A stretch of DNA of 64,000 bases from Bacillota bacterium (GTDB lineage Bacteria > Bacillota > Clostridia > Acetivibrionales > DTU013). Within the stretch, counting starts at the first letter, position 1; each line of letters starts with the position of its first letter. Made by a program: the position numbers and the translations under genes. The DNA is taken from contig JAEYOM010000149.1 in NCBI GenBank assembly GCA_023411715.1, positions 1-64,000 on the forward strand, read 5' to 3'. The notes under the pieces were generated by a model. It searched no databases, was not told the DNA's origin, and saw only the letters and a list, made by a program, of their open reading frames with translations. Positions 35,723 to 42,896 of the stretch are shown in pieces.

Positions 35723-36187
35723 ATGGCAAACGAAGGGATAAAGGTCATCGCTCAGAATAAAAAAGCCAGGCATGATTACTTCATCGAACAGACAATGGAG
35801 ACAGGTATCGTGCTGTCCGGCACCGAAGTCAAATCGATCAGGCAGGGCAAGGTGAACCTGAAAGACTGCTATGCAATGATCGAAGGCGGTGAGGTAATAC
35901 TGAGCGGTATGCATATAAGCCCTTACGAGCAGGGGAACATATTCAACAAGGATCCTCTGCGCGACCGCAAGCTGCTGCTGCACAAGAGCGAGATCAACAG
36001 GCTGATCGGCGTCACGCAGCAGAAGGGCCTGTCGCTGGTGCCTCTGGAGCTTTACTTCAAGAGGGGCAAGGTGAAGGTCGAGCTTGGTATAGCCAAAGGC
36101 AAAAAGCTTTACGACAAGCGTGAGGACATCGCGGAGCGCGACGTCAAACGCGAGATAGACCGCAGCATGAAGGAACAGTTTAGGTGA
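35723..36187 (+). CDS. smpB: SsrA-binding protein SmpB
   Basis: A 154-residue beta-barrel protein. Signature segments: NKKARHDYFIEQTMETGIVLSGTEVKSIR at the N-terminus, HISPYEQGNIFNKDPLRDRKLLLH, and a basic tail KGKKLYDKREDIAERDVKREI. SmpB binds the tRNA-like domain of tmRNA and fills the decoding centre during trans-translation. The tmRNA gene starts 91 nt downstream in the same orientation. GGAAGG precedes the start. Confidence 0.97.
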   Translation: MANEGIKVIAQNKKARHDYFIEQTMETGIVLSGTEVKSIRQGKVNLKDCYAMIEGGEVILSGMHISPYEQGNIFNKDPLRDRKLLLHKSEINRLIGVTQQKGLSLVPLELYFKRGKVKVELGIAKGKKLYDKREDIAERDVKREIDRSMKEQFR

Positions 36188-36218
36188 AGTTTGAAAACTG
36201 AATAGCTTTAGATTTGCT

Positions 36219-36275
36219 TTAGCGTCAAAAGGGGACATTCCTTGCGATGGTAATTGAAGGTGTGTCCCCTTACAA
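36219..36275 (+). repeat. GGGACA/TGTCCC palindromic repeat between smpB and ssrA
   Basis: TTTAGCGTCAAAAGGGGACAT, then a centre, then TGAAGGTGTGTCCCCTTA. The unit ends only a few nt before the mature tmRNA 5' end, filling most of the smpB-ssrA gap where an ssrA promoter would be expected. ssrA may thus be read through from smpB and released by RNase P. Confidence 0.75.
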
Positions 36276-36278
36276 TAT

Positions 36279-37085
36279 GGGGGCGTATTGGTTTCGACGG
36301 GATTGTTGGAACCAGTGTAGCGGGTAGAGGATTCTCGTTGGCCTCTTAAAAAACGAGAAACTAAAATTAAACGCTAAGAACAATAACGTATCTTACGCTT
36401 TAGCAGCTTAATCGCTGCTAACCGTCGGTCTGAGGTTCCTGCACCTTAGGTAGCCGGCGTCATTAAGTCAGGCCTTAGGAAGGGGAAGGTCAAATTCCGG
36501 AACTGGTTCAGTCGTAGTCTTGAGCTGGACATGAATTAAAGGCTACCGAAAGTGGAACTTTGATTGTAGAGGTCCACCGTAGGGAAACGTCAGGCCCAAG
36601 TCCGCAAGGATACTAGGCAGGGCACAAATTACAATATACACCCGTAGAAGCGCTGGAGGATATGGTTTCGGACAGGGGTTCGACTCTGGGGAAAGTTATC
36701 AGGACATCGAGTCCTGCTAACTTTTGGTGATTGCTTTTGCAATACCATAGTAAAAAGAATCGCCCTGCCTGGCGACAGGTAGGTGAAAACCCGGCTTTAT
36801 CGGTGAAACCGTAACGGGAGGCAATGCGGCGAATGCTGCACGGAAAGCCCCGACGGCAATACCGAGAGGTATGTGAGGAAACTCAACAGCCTTGTATCGA
36901 CTCATAGGGATCTGGAGAACATGGATGCAAATCCGGTTTAATGATCTACTAGGATGGAAAGCGGCGGAGCAGCTTGCTCCGAATAATCAATTTCCATAAC
37001 ACGCCGGGGGACTCGGAAAACCGAGTTCAAGATATAGTCAGTGCCAATGGAAACATTGGAAGCACATGTCCCCTCGCCTCCACCA
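36279..37085 (+). ncRNA. ssrA: tmRNA gene, interrupted in the T-loop by a group I intron
   Basis: GGGGGCG (36279-36285) pairs with CGCCTCC (37075-37081), followed by ACCA, giving the tRNA-like acceptor stem with encoded CCA. The tag starts at GCT 36373 and reads A-K-N-N-N-V-S-Y-A-L-A-A before TAA (36409-36411); the ALAA end is the protease degron. Pseudoknot 1 upstream of the tag is TCTCGTT/AACGAGA with GAGG/CCTC. The T-stem 5' strand AGGGG (36674-36678) and loop TTCGACT (36679-36685) are separated from the 3' strand CCCCT (37070-37074) by about 384 nt of intron. Joined, they give a normal 5-bp T-stem and 7-nt loop. Confidence 0.93.
36685..37069 (+). ncRNA. Group I intron in the ssrA T-loop
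   Basis: The insert begins after the T-loop TTCGAC(T) and ends just before (T)CCCCT; the T shared by both ends leaves the exact sites ambiguous by 1 nt. Its 3' part contains GGGGACTCGG and then AAGATATAGTC, where GACT/AGTC form P7 in the conserved group I core. A long P2-like hairpin (AAAGTTA-CAGGAC with GTCCTG-TAACTTT) lies at 36692-36725. No open frame of homing-endonuclease type is present, so it is a bare ribozyme about 384 nt long. The 5' splice-site helix P1 was not resolved by eye. Confidence 0.85.
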
Positions 37086-37110
37086 AAGTATACACAACAT
37101 ACTGAGAGAA

Positions 37111-37135
37111 GGGAATCAAATTGGTTCCCTTTTTT
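37111..37135 (+). terminator. Rho-independent terminator of ssrA
   Basis: GGGAA (37111-37115) pairs with TTCCC (37125-37129), with inner ATT/AAT pairing possible, followed by TTTTTTC. It lies 25 nt after the encoded CCA. Confidence 0.85.
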
Positions 37136-37151
37136 CATACCTAAAGCATAA

Positions 37152-37194
37152 ATCGTAAGTGAAAAGCACCTCAACGAGTGTCTTCACTTACGAT
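37152..37194. repeat. Perfect 12-bp inverted repeat after ssrA
   Basis: ATCGTAAGTGAA (37152-37163) and TTCACTTACGAT (37183-37194) are exact reverse complements separated by 19 nt. There is no T tract. It lies at the boundary between ssrA and the region of gene remnants. The remaining gap to 37452 holds another hairpin with T-rich tail (AAAACAG/CTGTTTT, 37361-37393) and a possible 10-codon ORF (37413-37445, after GGAGG). Confidence 0.55.
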
Positions 37195-37457
37195 CACTTT
37201 GTCGATAAAAATCGGGATGGCTAATTATTGGTAAGAACATACATAATAAATAGGTTTGAGTAAGATGGTGGGGATGAGTTTTTCTTACAATAATCAATTC
37301 CTATTGCAGTAAATGGTAATGTTTTTAAAAGAATAAAATAATCACACAGGGGATTCCCTTAAAACAGGCTCATATTAGTCTGTTTTTTATTTTATTAATA
37401 TGGAGGATATTGATGAATAATGTGGAATATTACCATTACCAGTGAAAGTGGGTGAAA

Positions 37458-37933
37458 ATGTTGATTACGAAGATTTGTAAAATCAATAATGCTGGTTCCT
37501 ACAAAGAATTTGATGGTAGTTGTATAGAAGATTTCAAGAAATTTAATTTTATCTTTGGAGAAAACGGCTCTGGAAAAACAATACTTTCAAAGCTTTTTTG
37601 TCTACGTTCCGATTCAGAAGATGAAGCTTATAAGAAAGAGATTACCGATGAATTATTTGATTCTGATACCGTGATTGAGTTCAAAATAGATGAAAAATCC
37701 GTTAAGTGTAAAAAAGAAGCATATCCCACCCAGAAAATATATGTCTTCAATTCCGCTTTTGTGACCAATAACCTTACAGACGAGGGTTCCAATCACTCTT
37801 ATCCCAGACAAAAGACCATATCAAAAAGCTTATAAATAGCTTATCAACCAGAACGGAGAGTGTATTCCAGACCATTTTTGAAAAGTATCCTTTCGTAAAA
37901 GATGATATTGAACCTGACTCATATATGCTTTAA
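37458..37933 (+). pseudogene. Truncated AAA ATPase (RloC/PrrC-like AAA_13 type)
   Basis: About 126 residues resemble the start of AAA_13 ATPases such as the anticodon nucleases PrrC/RloC: FKKFNFIFGENGSGKTILSKLF with Walker A, then KIYVFNSAFVTNNL. The frame stops at 37835. An adjacent frame gives a short tail (FQTIFEKYPFVKDDIEPDSYML) ending at 37933 that may be the remnant of the same or another gene. The coiled-coil, Walker B and any nuclease part are absent. Probably the relic of a defence gene next to the tmRNA locus. Confidence 0.6.
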
Positions 37934-38032
37934 TTTAATATATCCGAATAGAAAAGTTGATAATGAAATAGCCTTCCTGGTGCCACAATGATTTATGCAA
38001 GGCACCCCAAGATTAAGCGCTTACGAATCAAG

Positions 38033-38325
38033 ATGGATAATGGAAAAATTCAGGTGGCTATTCTTACGGGAGGTCACCCATACGACGTAATGAGCTTCAA
38101 TAAGCTGCTTGGAAGCCTCCCCGGTGTGGAATATAATTTTCAAGCAATCGATGAATTCTGTACGGATCCCGGAAAATGTGCGGATAAGTATGATGTTATA
38201 TTGTAACATGACAAGCAGTATGCCTCAGGATAAAGAAGATTGGAATACGGTATATAAAAAGCCTTTGGAGGAGATGCTGAGATACTCAGGCATGGTGCCT
38301 GGGTATTTTTTTTGTATTCGGCCAT
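38033..38325 (+). pseudogene. ThuA-like glutamine-amidotransferase-fold fragment
   Basis: The reading VAILTGGHPYDVMSFNKLLG and KYDVIL matches the first third of ThuA-type (trehalose-utilisation) proteins. A TAA interrupts it at about 38204, and a +1 frame continues NMTSSMPQDKEDWNTVYKKP to about 38325. Nothing of the remaining domain is found, so it is a decayed fragment. It sits between the ATPase relic and the intact helicase gene. Confidence 0.65.
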
Positions 38326-38462
38326 GAGCTTTAGGGAGCTTAAGCAGGTCATGGAAAATCCGAAATGCTCCGTTGCCAGACTGCAAGCGGGAAAGCATCG
38401 ATATAATCTGGAAAAGTTGTGTTACAATAATGGAATAGATACTGGTGGAAAGAGAGAATACA

Positions 38463-39950
38463 ATGGGGAATGAAAAATTTGAAGATTACCGGCTGGATGA
38501 CGCGTTATTGAGATCCCTCAGCCTATTGCATTACATGGAGCCGACAGAAGTCCAGAAGCAGGTGATACCGGCCGTGCTGGAGAAAAAGGATATCATTGTC
38601 AAGTCGCAGACCGGAAGCGGTAAGACTGCGGCGTTTGCCATACCCATTTGCCAACTGACAGACTGGGAGGATAACAAACCTCAAGCCTTAGTGCTTACAC
38701 CTACAAGAGAGCTTGCCATCCAGGTCAGGGAAGAGGTCTTTAATATAGGCAGGTTTAAAAGGCTGAAAGCAGTTGCTGTTTTTGGAAAATCCCCGTTCTA
38801 TTATCAGGGAAAAGAGCTTAAACAGAAGACGCATGTGGTGGTAGGCACACCGGGTCGCATTATCGATCATATTGAAAGAGGAACCTTTGATACCTCCAAC
38901 ATAAAGTTTCTTGTAATAGATGAAGCGGATAAGATGCTTCAAATGGGATTCATTGAGCAAATCGATACCATTCTGGAAAGGTTGCCCGGTGAACGGGTGA
39001 CAATACTGCTGTCTGCGACTATGCCGTCAGATATAAAGGCATTATGCGATAAATATATGAACCGTCCCCTGCAAGTCGAGGTGGAGGAGCAAAATCCGAC
39101 GTCGGACAGGATCCTGCAGGAGAGATATCAGGTAGAGCAGACAGAAAAAACAAACCTGCTAAAAGATATAATCATTGTGGAAAATCCTGATAGCTGCATG
39201 ATTTTTTGCAATACAAAGCAAAGGGTGGACGAGGTTTTCGAGGGACTGCAACGCTTACGGTATACCTGTGAGAAAATTCATGGCGGAATGGAACAGCGTG
39301 ATCGGTTAAGAGTCATGGGAGATTTCAGAAAGGGGCGTTTTCGGTATCTTGTAGCGACAGATGTGGCAGCCAGAGGGATAGACATTGACAATATTACGCT
39401 TGTCATCAATTACGATGTGCCACAGGACAGGGAAAACTATGTCCATCGGATCGGAAGAACCGGACGTATTGGAAGCACAGGCAGGGCAATCACTTTTGTA
39501 TCAAGGAATGAAATGAGTTACCTTCAGGAGATACAGCAGTTTATAGGCAGGAAGATCCCAATCAGGGAGAGGCCTGATAAGGTAACAGTGAATGAATCCA
39601 AACAGGAATTTCTCGAAAAGCTGGCCAGCAGACCTGAAATAAGAGAATCAAAGGGCGCGCAGCTTAGCAAGGAAATTATGAAATTACATATCAATGCAGG
39701 CAAAAAAACAAAAATGCGACCGGTGGATATAGTGGGTACCCTGTGCAATATTGAGGGTATGACGGCGGAGGATATTGGAATTATCAATGTGATGGATATT
39801 TCCACTTTTGTTGAAATCCTGAATAACAAGGGGGATATGGTGTTGAGCAAACTACGGGAGACACCTATCAAAGGCAGACTTCGCACAGTCAGCAAAGTGG
39901 AAAATGAAAACCTCGCGAAAAGATACCAACCGAAATGGAGTAGAAAATGA
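38463..39950 (+). CDS. DEAD-box RNA helicase, DbpA/YxiN type
   Basis: A 495-residue helicase; ATG 38463 lies after GGAAAGAGAG, with an in-frame GTG at 38445 as alternative. Helicase motifs in order: Q motif with TEVQKQVIPAVL, I SQTGSGKT, Ia TPTRELA, II VIDEADKM (DEAD), III SAT, IV MIFCNTKQR, V ATDVAARGID and VI HRIGRTGR. The C-terminal 75 residues (RPVDIVGTLCNIEGMTAEDIGIINV) are a DbpA RNA-binding domain, which directs such helicases to 23S rRNA helix 92. So a role in 50S assembly is likely. Overlaps the CvfB-like gene by 4 nt. A fragment of a second copy lies at 60.37 kb. Confidence 0.93.
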   Translation: MGNEKFEDYRLDDALLRSLSLLHYMEPTEVQKQVIPAVLEKKDIIVKSQTGSGKTAAFAIPICQLTDWEDNKPQALVLTPTRELAIQVREEVFNIGRFKRLKAVAVFGKSPFYYQGKELKQKTHVVVGTPGRIIDHIERGTFDTSNIKFLVIDEADKMLQMGFIEQIDTILERLPGERVTILLSATMPSDIKALCDKYMNRPLQVEVEEQNPTSDRILQERYQVEQTEKTNLLKDIIIVENPDSCMIFCNTKQRVDEVFEGLQRLRYTCEKIHGGMEQRDRLRVMGDFRKGRFRYLVATDVAARGIDIDNITLVINYDVPQDRENYVHRIGRTGRIGSTGRAITFVSRNEMSYLQEIQQFIGRKIPIRERPDKVTVNESKQEFLEKLASRPEIRESKGAQLSKEIMKLHINAGKKTKMRPVDIVGTLCNIEGMTAEDIGIINVMDISTFVEILNNKGDMVLSKLRETPIKGRLRTVSKVENENLAKRYQPKWSRK

Positions 39951-40786
39951 TTGAATTAGGGAAAATCCAGAAGCTCCGGGTTATACGAAAAACCCCGATC
40001 GGACTATATTTGAACTCGACAACGGATAGAAGCGGAGAGGATATTTTGCTGCCCAACAATCAAGTGCCTTCGGGTGTTGAGCTTGGCGACGAAATAGAGG
40101 TGTTTGTCTATAAGGATTCGGAAGACAGGGCCATTTCGACATTGAAAAAGCCAAAGCTGACGGTAGGGGATATTACTGCCTTGCGGGCAGTTGCGGTTAC
40201 AAAAATAGGCGCTTTCCTGGACTGGGGTCTGGAGAAGGATTTGTTACTGCCTTTTCGGGAACAGGTGGGTAAGGTTGTAAAAGGCGGCACTTATTTGGTT
40301 GCGCTGTATGTAGACAGCAGCGATAGGTTATGTGCAACGATGAATATTTACAATCTGTTAAGCAGCGAATCACCCTATAAAGTCAACGACAGAGTCCAGG
40401 GGACAGTCTATAGCATCAATAAAGAACTTGGTGCTTTTGTTGCGGTGGACAACAAATATCAGGGACTGATCCCCAAAAAGGAATTGTATGGCAGTTTTAA
40501 GGAAGGCGATAGGATAGAGGTGCGGATTAAGAAGGTCAGACCGGATGGAAAGCTGGAATTGAGCGTAAGAAATGAGGCGTATAACGAAATTGAGAAGGAT
40601 GCGCAAAATATTTTGGAGAGGCTGAAACGAAATGGAGGGACTCTCCATCTGAACGACAGCAGTTCCCCGGAGGTGATCAAGGCGGAATTGAACATAAGCA
40701 AGGCCGCCTTCAAAAGGGCTGTTGGAAGGCTTTTGAAGGAAGGAGCAATCGAGATTACAGGCGATGGGCTAAAACTTATGTGGTAG
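39947..40786 (+). CDS. CvfB-like S1 RNA-binding protein
   Basis: A 279-residue protein with tandem S1-type domains and a C-terminal winged helix, as in YitL/CvfB. LNSTTDRSGEDILLPNNQVP is the first S1-like module, AVTKIGAFLDWGLEKDLLLPF the second, and VQGTVYSINKELGAFVAVDNKYQGLIPKKEL the third. LNISKAAFKRAVGRLLKEGAIEI is the winged helix. It binds RNA and affects virulence gene expression in staphylococci. The ATGA overlap with the helicase suggests a shared RNA-related role. Confidence 0.88.
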   Translation: MIELGKIQKLRVIRKTPIGLYLNSTTDRSGEDILLPNNQVPSGVELGDEIEVFVYKDSEDRAISTLKKPKLTVGDITALRAVAVTKIGAFLDWGLEKDLLLPFREQVGKVVKGGTYLVALYVDSSDRLCATMNIYNLLSSESPYKVNDRVQGTVYSINKELGAFVAVDNKYQGLIPKKELYGSFKEGDRIEVRIKKVRPDGKLELSVRNEAYNEIEKDAQNILERLKRNGGTLHLNDSSSPEVIKAELNISKAAFKRAVGRLLKEGAIEITGDGLKLMW

Positions 40787-40846
40787 AATTGCATTGTTGT
40801 CCAGCCCAATTGGAAGGGGTAAGGTGAAAATGAGAGGGAAATTACT

Positions 40847-41566
40847 ATGTTAATACCACCGTATCTGGTAAATGAAAAGTTCGATGATCGTTATTTTGAC
40901 GTGGTTAATGCATTGGATGAAGCGCAGCAGATCTATTTCAGAAATAATAGCCTGATTGAGCGGATCGTTATGGCAAAGAAAGCGGGAAGCCCGTTCGTAA
41001 TTGGTGAAACAGGCTTTGGTGCCGGACGAGTAGTCGTTTCGTTGATGGAATTCCTTAAGGAAAGTGGTTTGAAAGACATTTCTATTGAGTATAATTCAGT
41101 TGAATTGTACCCTGTGAGTCCGGAGAGGATGCTTCAGCTTCTGAATGGCTTCAGTGAGCGGGTCGGTGACGAGATTGACACGCTTGTAGAGGCGTATCGG
41201 GGCATCGATATTACCAAGGCTGGCTGGCATTCAATAAAGATTCGGCGTTCATTTGGAACGCTCAAGCTGAATCTTTGGATAGGAGAAGCGCTTGAAATGG
41301 TGAGTGCTTTGGAAAAGCCCTGCGAAGTATGGTTCCTCGATGGTCACAGTCCCAAAAAAAATCCTTCAATATGGCGAGATGAGTTGCTTATGGCAATTGG
41401 GGGAAAAACAAAAACCGGAGGTGCCTGCGCTACATTCACCGTATCGGTTGCGGTAAGAAAAACCTTAACGGCAGCAGGCTTTACGCTAAAGCTGCTCCCT
41501 GGCTGCGGTGGAAAAAAAGAGGTGCTGCATGGAGTAAAGAATGATTCGAACCAACGAGATTGTTGA
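40847..41566 (+). CDS. mnmD: MnmD-like tRNA mnm5s2U methyltransferase
   Basis: A 239-residue methyltransferase similar to the stand-alone MnmD/N-terminal half of MnmC. It has DDRYFDVVNALDEAQQIYF, the SAM-binding GETGFGAGR, and EVWFLDGHSPKKNPSIW, which contains the catalytic D-x-F/H-x-P-type segment. MnmD converts nm5s2U34 to mnm5s2U34 in tRNA. The family normally ends near GGKKEVLHG; here the last residues NDSNQRDC are read from a tmRNA-like sequence that starts at 41551. The same tail (SIQRDC) occurs on the truncated copy at 60.65-61.19 kb. Confidence 0.85.
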   Translation: MLIPPYLVNEKFDDRYFDVVNALDEAQQIYFRNNSLIERIVMAKKAGSPFVIGETGFGAGRVVVSLMEFLKESGLKDISIEYNSVELYPVSPERMLQLLNGFSERVGDEIDTLVEAYRGIDITKAGWHSIKIRRSFGTLKLNLWIGEALEMVSALEKPCEVWFLDGHSPKKNPSIWRDELLMAIGGKTKTGGACATFTVSVAVRKTLTAAGFTLKLLPGCGGKKEVLHGVKNDSNQRDC

Positions 41567-41645
41567 GACCAGTGTAGCGGGTAGAGGATTCTCATTGGCC
41601 TCTTAAAAATGAGAAACTAAAATTAAACGCTAAGAACAATAACGT
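41551..41645 (+). pseudogene. 5' tmRNA remnant with intact pseudoknot 1
   Basis: The sequence aligns with ssrA 36294-36389: GAGATTGTTGAGACCAGTGT, GCGGGTAGAGGATTCTCATT and AAACGCTAAGAACAATAACG. It contains PK1 and the first codons of the tag (GCT AAG AAC AAT AAC), then ends abruptly. In PK1 the pair G36337-C36354 of ssrA is replaced by A41594-T41610, keeping the helix (CTCATT/AATGAG). The acceptor, tag end and remaining pseudoknots are absent, so it is not functional as tmRNA. Confidence 0.82.
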
Positions 41646-41753
41646 TGTATCATGCGACCAAGTTTGGGATCGAAGGCTTCTGTGAAGCGGTTACTCATGA
41701 GGTTGTGCCATTTAATATCGGTGTTACGCTGATAGATCCTGGCGGAACTTGGA
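41645..41753 (+). pseudogene. Short-chain dehydrogenase fragment
   Basis: About 35 codons read YHATKFGIEGFCEAVTHEV and FNIGVTLIDPGGT. This is the YxxxK catalytic segment and following strand of a classical SDR. Both ends are cut: on the left by the tmRNA remnant, on the right by the intron relic. Confidence 0.7.
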
Positions 41754-42002
41754 TGCTTTTGCAATACCATAGTAAAAAGAATCGCCCTGCCTGGCGACAG
41801 GCAGGTGAAAACCCAGCTTTATCGGTGAAACCGTAACAGGAGGTCATACAGCGTAAGCTGTGGAACATTCAGAAAGGGACATTTCTCACTTGGTGGGAAG
41901 GCCTGTAAATCTGAGAGATGTGTCCCTTAACATTGATACCGACGGCAATACCGAGAGGTATGCGAGGAAACTCAACAGCCTTGTATCGACTCATAGGGAT
42001 CT
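41754..42002 (+). pseudogene. Group I intron relic B
   Basis: From TGCTTTTGCAATACCATAGT the sequence follows the ssrA intron closely through GTGAAACCGTAAC, then again from ACCGACGGCAATACCGAGAGG to TCGACTCATAGGGATC. It lacks the 3' core with AAGATATAGTC and cannot splice. The variable hairpin is ACAGC-GTAA-GCTGT, where the ssrA intron has GCGGC-GAAT-GCTGC, a covarying change. A GGGACA/TGTCCC palindrome is inserted at 41873-41936. Confidence 0.82.
41873..41936 (+). repeat. GGGACA/TGTCCC palindrome inside intron relic B
   Basis: AAAGGGACATTTCTCACTTG at the left and AGATGTGTCCCTTAACAT at the right can pair at their ends. It belongs to the same family as the repeats at 4229 and 36219, with a diverged centre, and sits in a peripheral loop of the intron fold. 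Confidence 0.65.
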
Positions 42003-42024
42003 TGGAATCTGGACAATGCCTTAT

Positions 42025-42141
42025 TCTGGCAACATAGGAAGTACCGATCGCTTTTGCTATACGTCTGTACGGATTTGCTTTTTGAAGTTGGCATTTTAAT
42101 ACATACTTTTTCATAAGGCGCCGAATCTTTTTTATGCTCAT
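42025..42141 (-). pseudogene. IS3-family transposase fragment
   Basis: On the minus strand MSIKKIRRLMKKYVLKCQ and KANPYRRIAKAIGTSYVA resemble the linker before the DDE domain of IS3/IS150 OrfB transposases. Only about 38 codons remain. It abuts the end of intron relic B, so an insertion sequence was once part of this mosaic. The 42142-42330 stretch shows nothing else I recognise. Confidence 0.6.
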
Positions 42142-42334
42142 GACAACCGAAAAGCAGAACAGGGCTTATCAGAGCAATATACGCTAAGAACTATCTATTA
42201 TTCAATTCCATCCCGAGTTTACAGAAAACAAAATAGAGGTAACAAAACCAAAACGGCGACATTGAAGGGCATATGCCATATTAGTATAATTGTCCATGCA
42301 GCTAAAGATCGATTTATTTCGGAAAGAAGGTAAA

Positions 42335-42601
42335 ATGTTGAATTCAAGCGCGAAGACGAGCAGTGCTATCCCAAATTTAAATAAACGGCATGGCAATAAA
42401 ATGTATATCTTCTTAAAACAATTGGAAATTCAGAGTATGGTACTGCCTGGGATCATCTTCCTTATTATTTTTATATACATACCGATATATGGAATCACAA
42501 TTGCCTTCCGAGAGTATAGCATCATTAACGGCTTTTTCGATGGTAAATGGGTAGGAATGAAGTATTTCATAGAATTCCTTACCGATGGTTTAATCGTATA
42601 A
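42335..42601 (+). pseudogene. LplB-type sugar permease, N-terminal fragment
   Basis: An 88-codon frame with start after GGAAAGAAGG contains SMVLPGIIFLIIFIYIPIYG and ITIAFREYSI followed by WVGMKYFIEF. This is the first transmembrane helix and loop of LplB-like polysaccharide ABC permeases (normally about 300 residues). It stops at TAA 42599-42601. No further membrane helices follow, so it is a truncated relic just upstream of the LacI-controlled operon. Confidence 0.72.
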
Positions 42602-42603
42602 AT

Positions 42604-42880
42604 AAGGACTTCAAAAAGCAGTTTGATCATAAAAAGCATTAAGTACAATGAAAACATAAGGTATTAAAACGTATAAATGATAATGGCGAGTTTATGTAAA
42701 ATAGCCAATAGCATACAATTAATAGGCATTAGCATGAAATATTGAATACGCCTGTGTGATCTAATTCACAAAATAATTTTCTTAAATATTTATACGAGTA
42801 AATAAATTTTGAAAAGCAGTTGATTTCACAAAAATTATAAAGTATAATAAAAACATAAAGTACTTATTCGTATAAATGAA
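42604..42880 (+). promoter_or_regulatory. LacI-operon promoter region with duplicated segment and CGTATAAAT motifs
   Basis: The second of two similar 65-70 nt segments (about 42613-42680 and 42811-42880) contains TTGATT (42820-42825) and TATAAT (42843-42848) with a 17-nt spacer, a good promoter for the regulator gene. The motif CGTATAAAT occurs three times: 42670-42678 (+), 42788-42796 (reverse) and 42869-42877 (+). The last two bracket the promoter, as expected of operator half-sites. Nothing coding was seen in this gap. Confidence 0.55.
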
Positions 42881-42896
42881 GATAGAGGGGTTAAAA

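Noticed and set aside
36717..36905. Minus-strand frame inside the ssrA intron (and its copy in relic B)
   Set aside because: It follows conserved RNA structure, has no homing-endonuclease motif and is interrupted in relic C.
41551..41645. A second functional tmRNA gene
   Set aside because: The 3' half, acceptor stem and tag end are missing; the sequence changes to SDR DNA.
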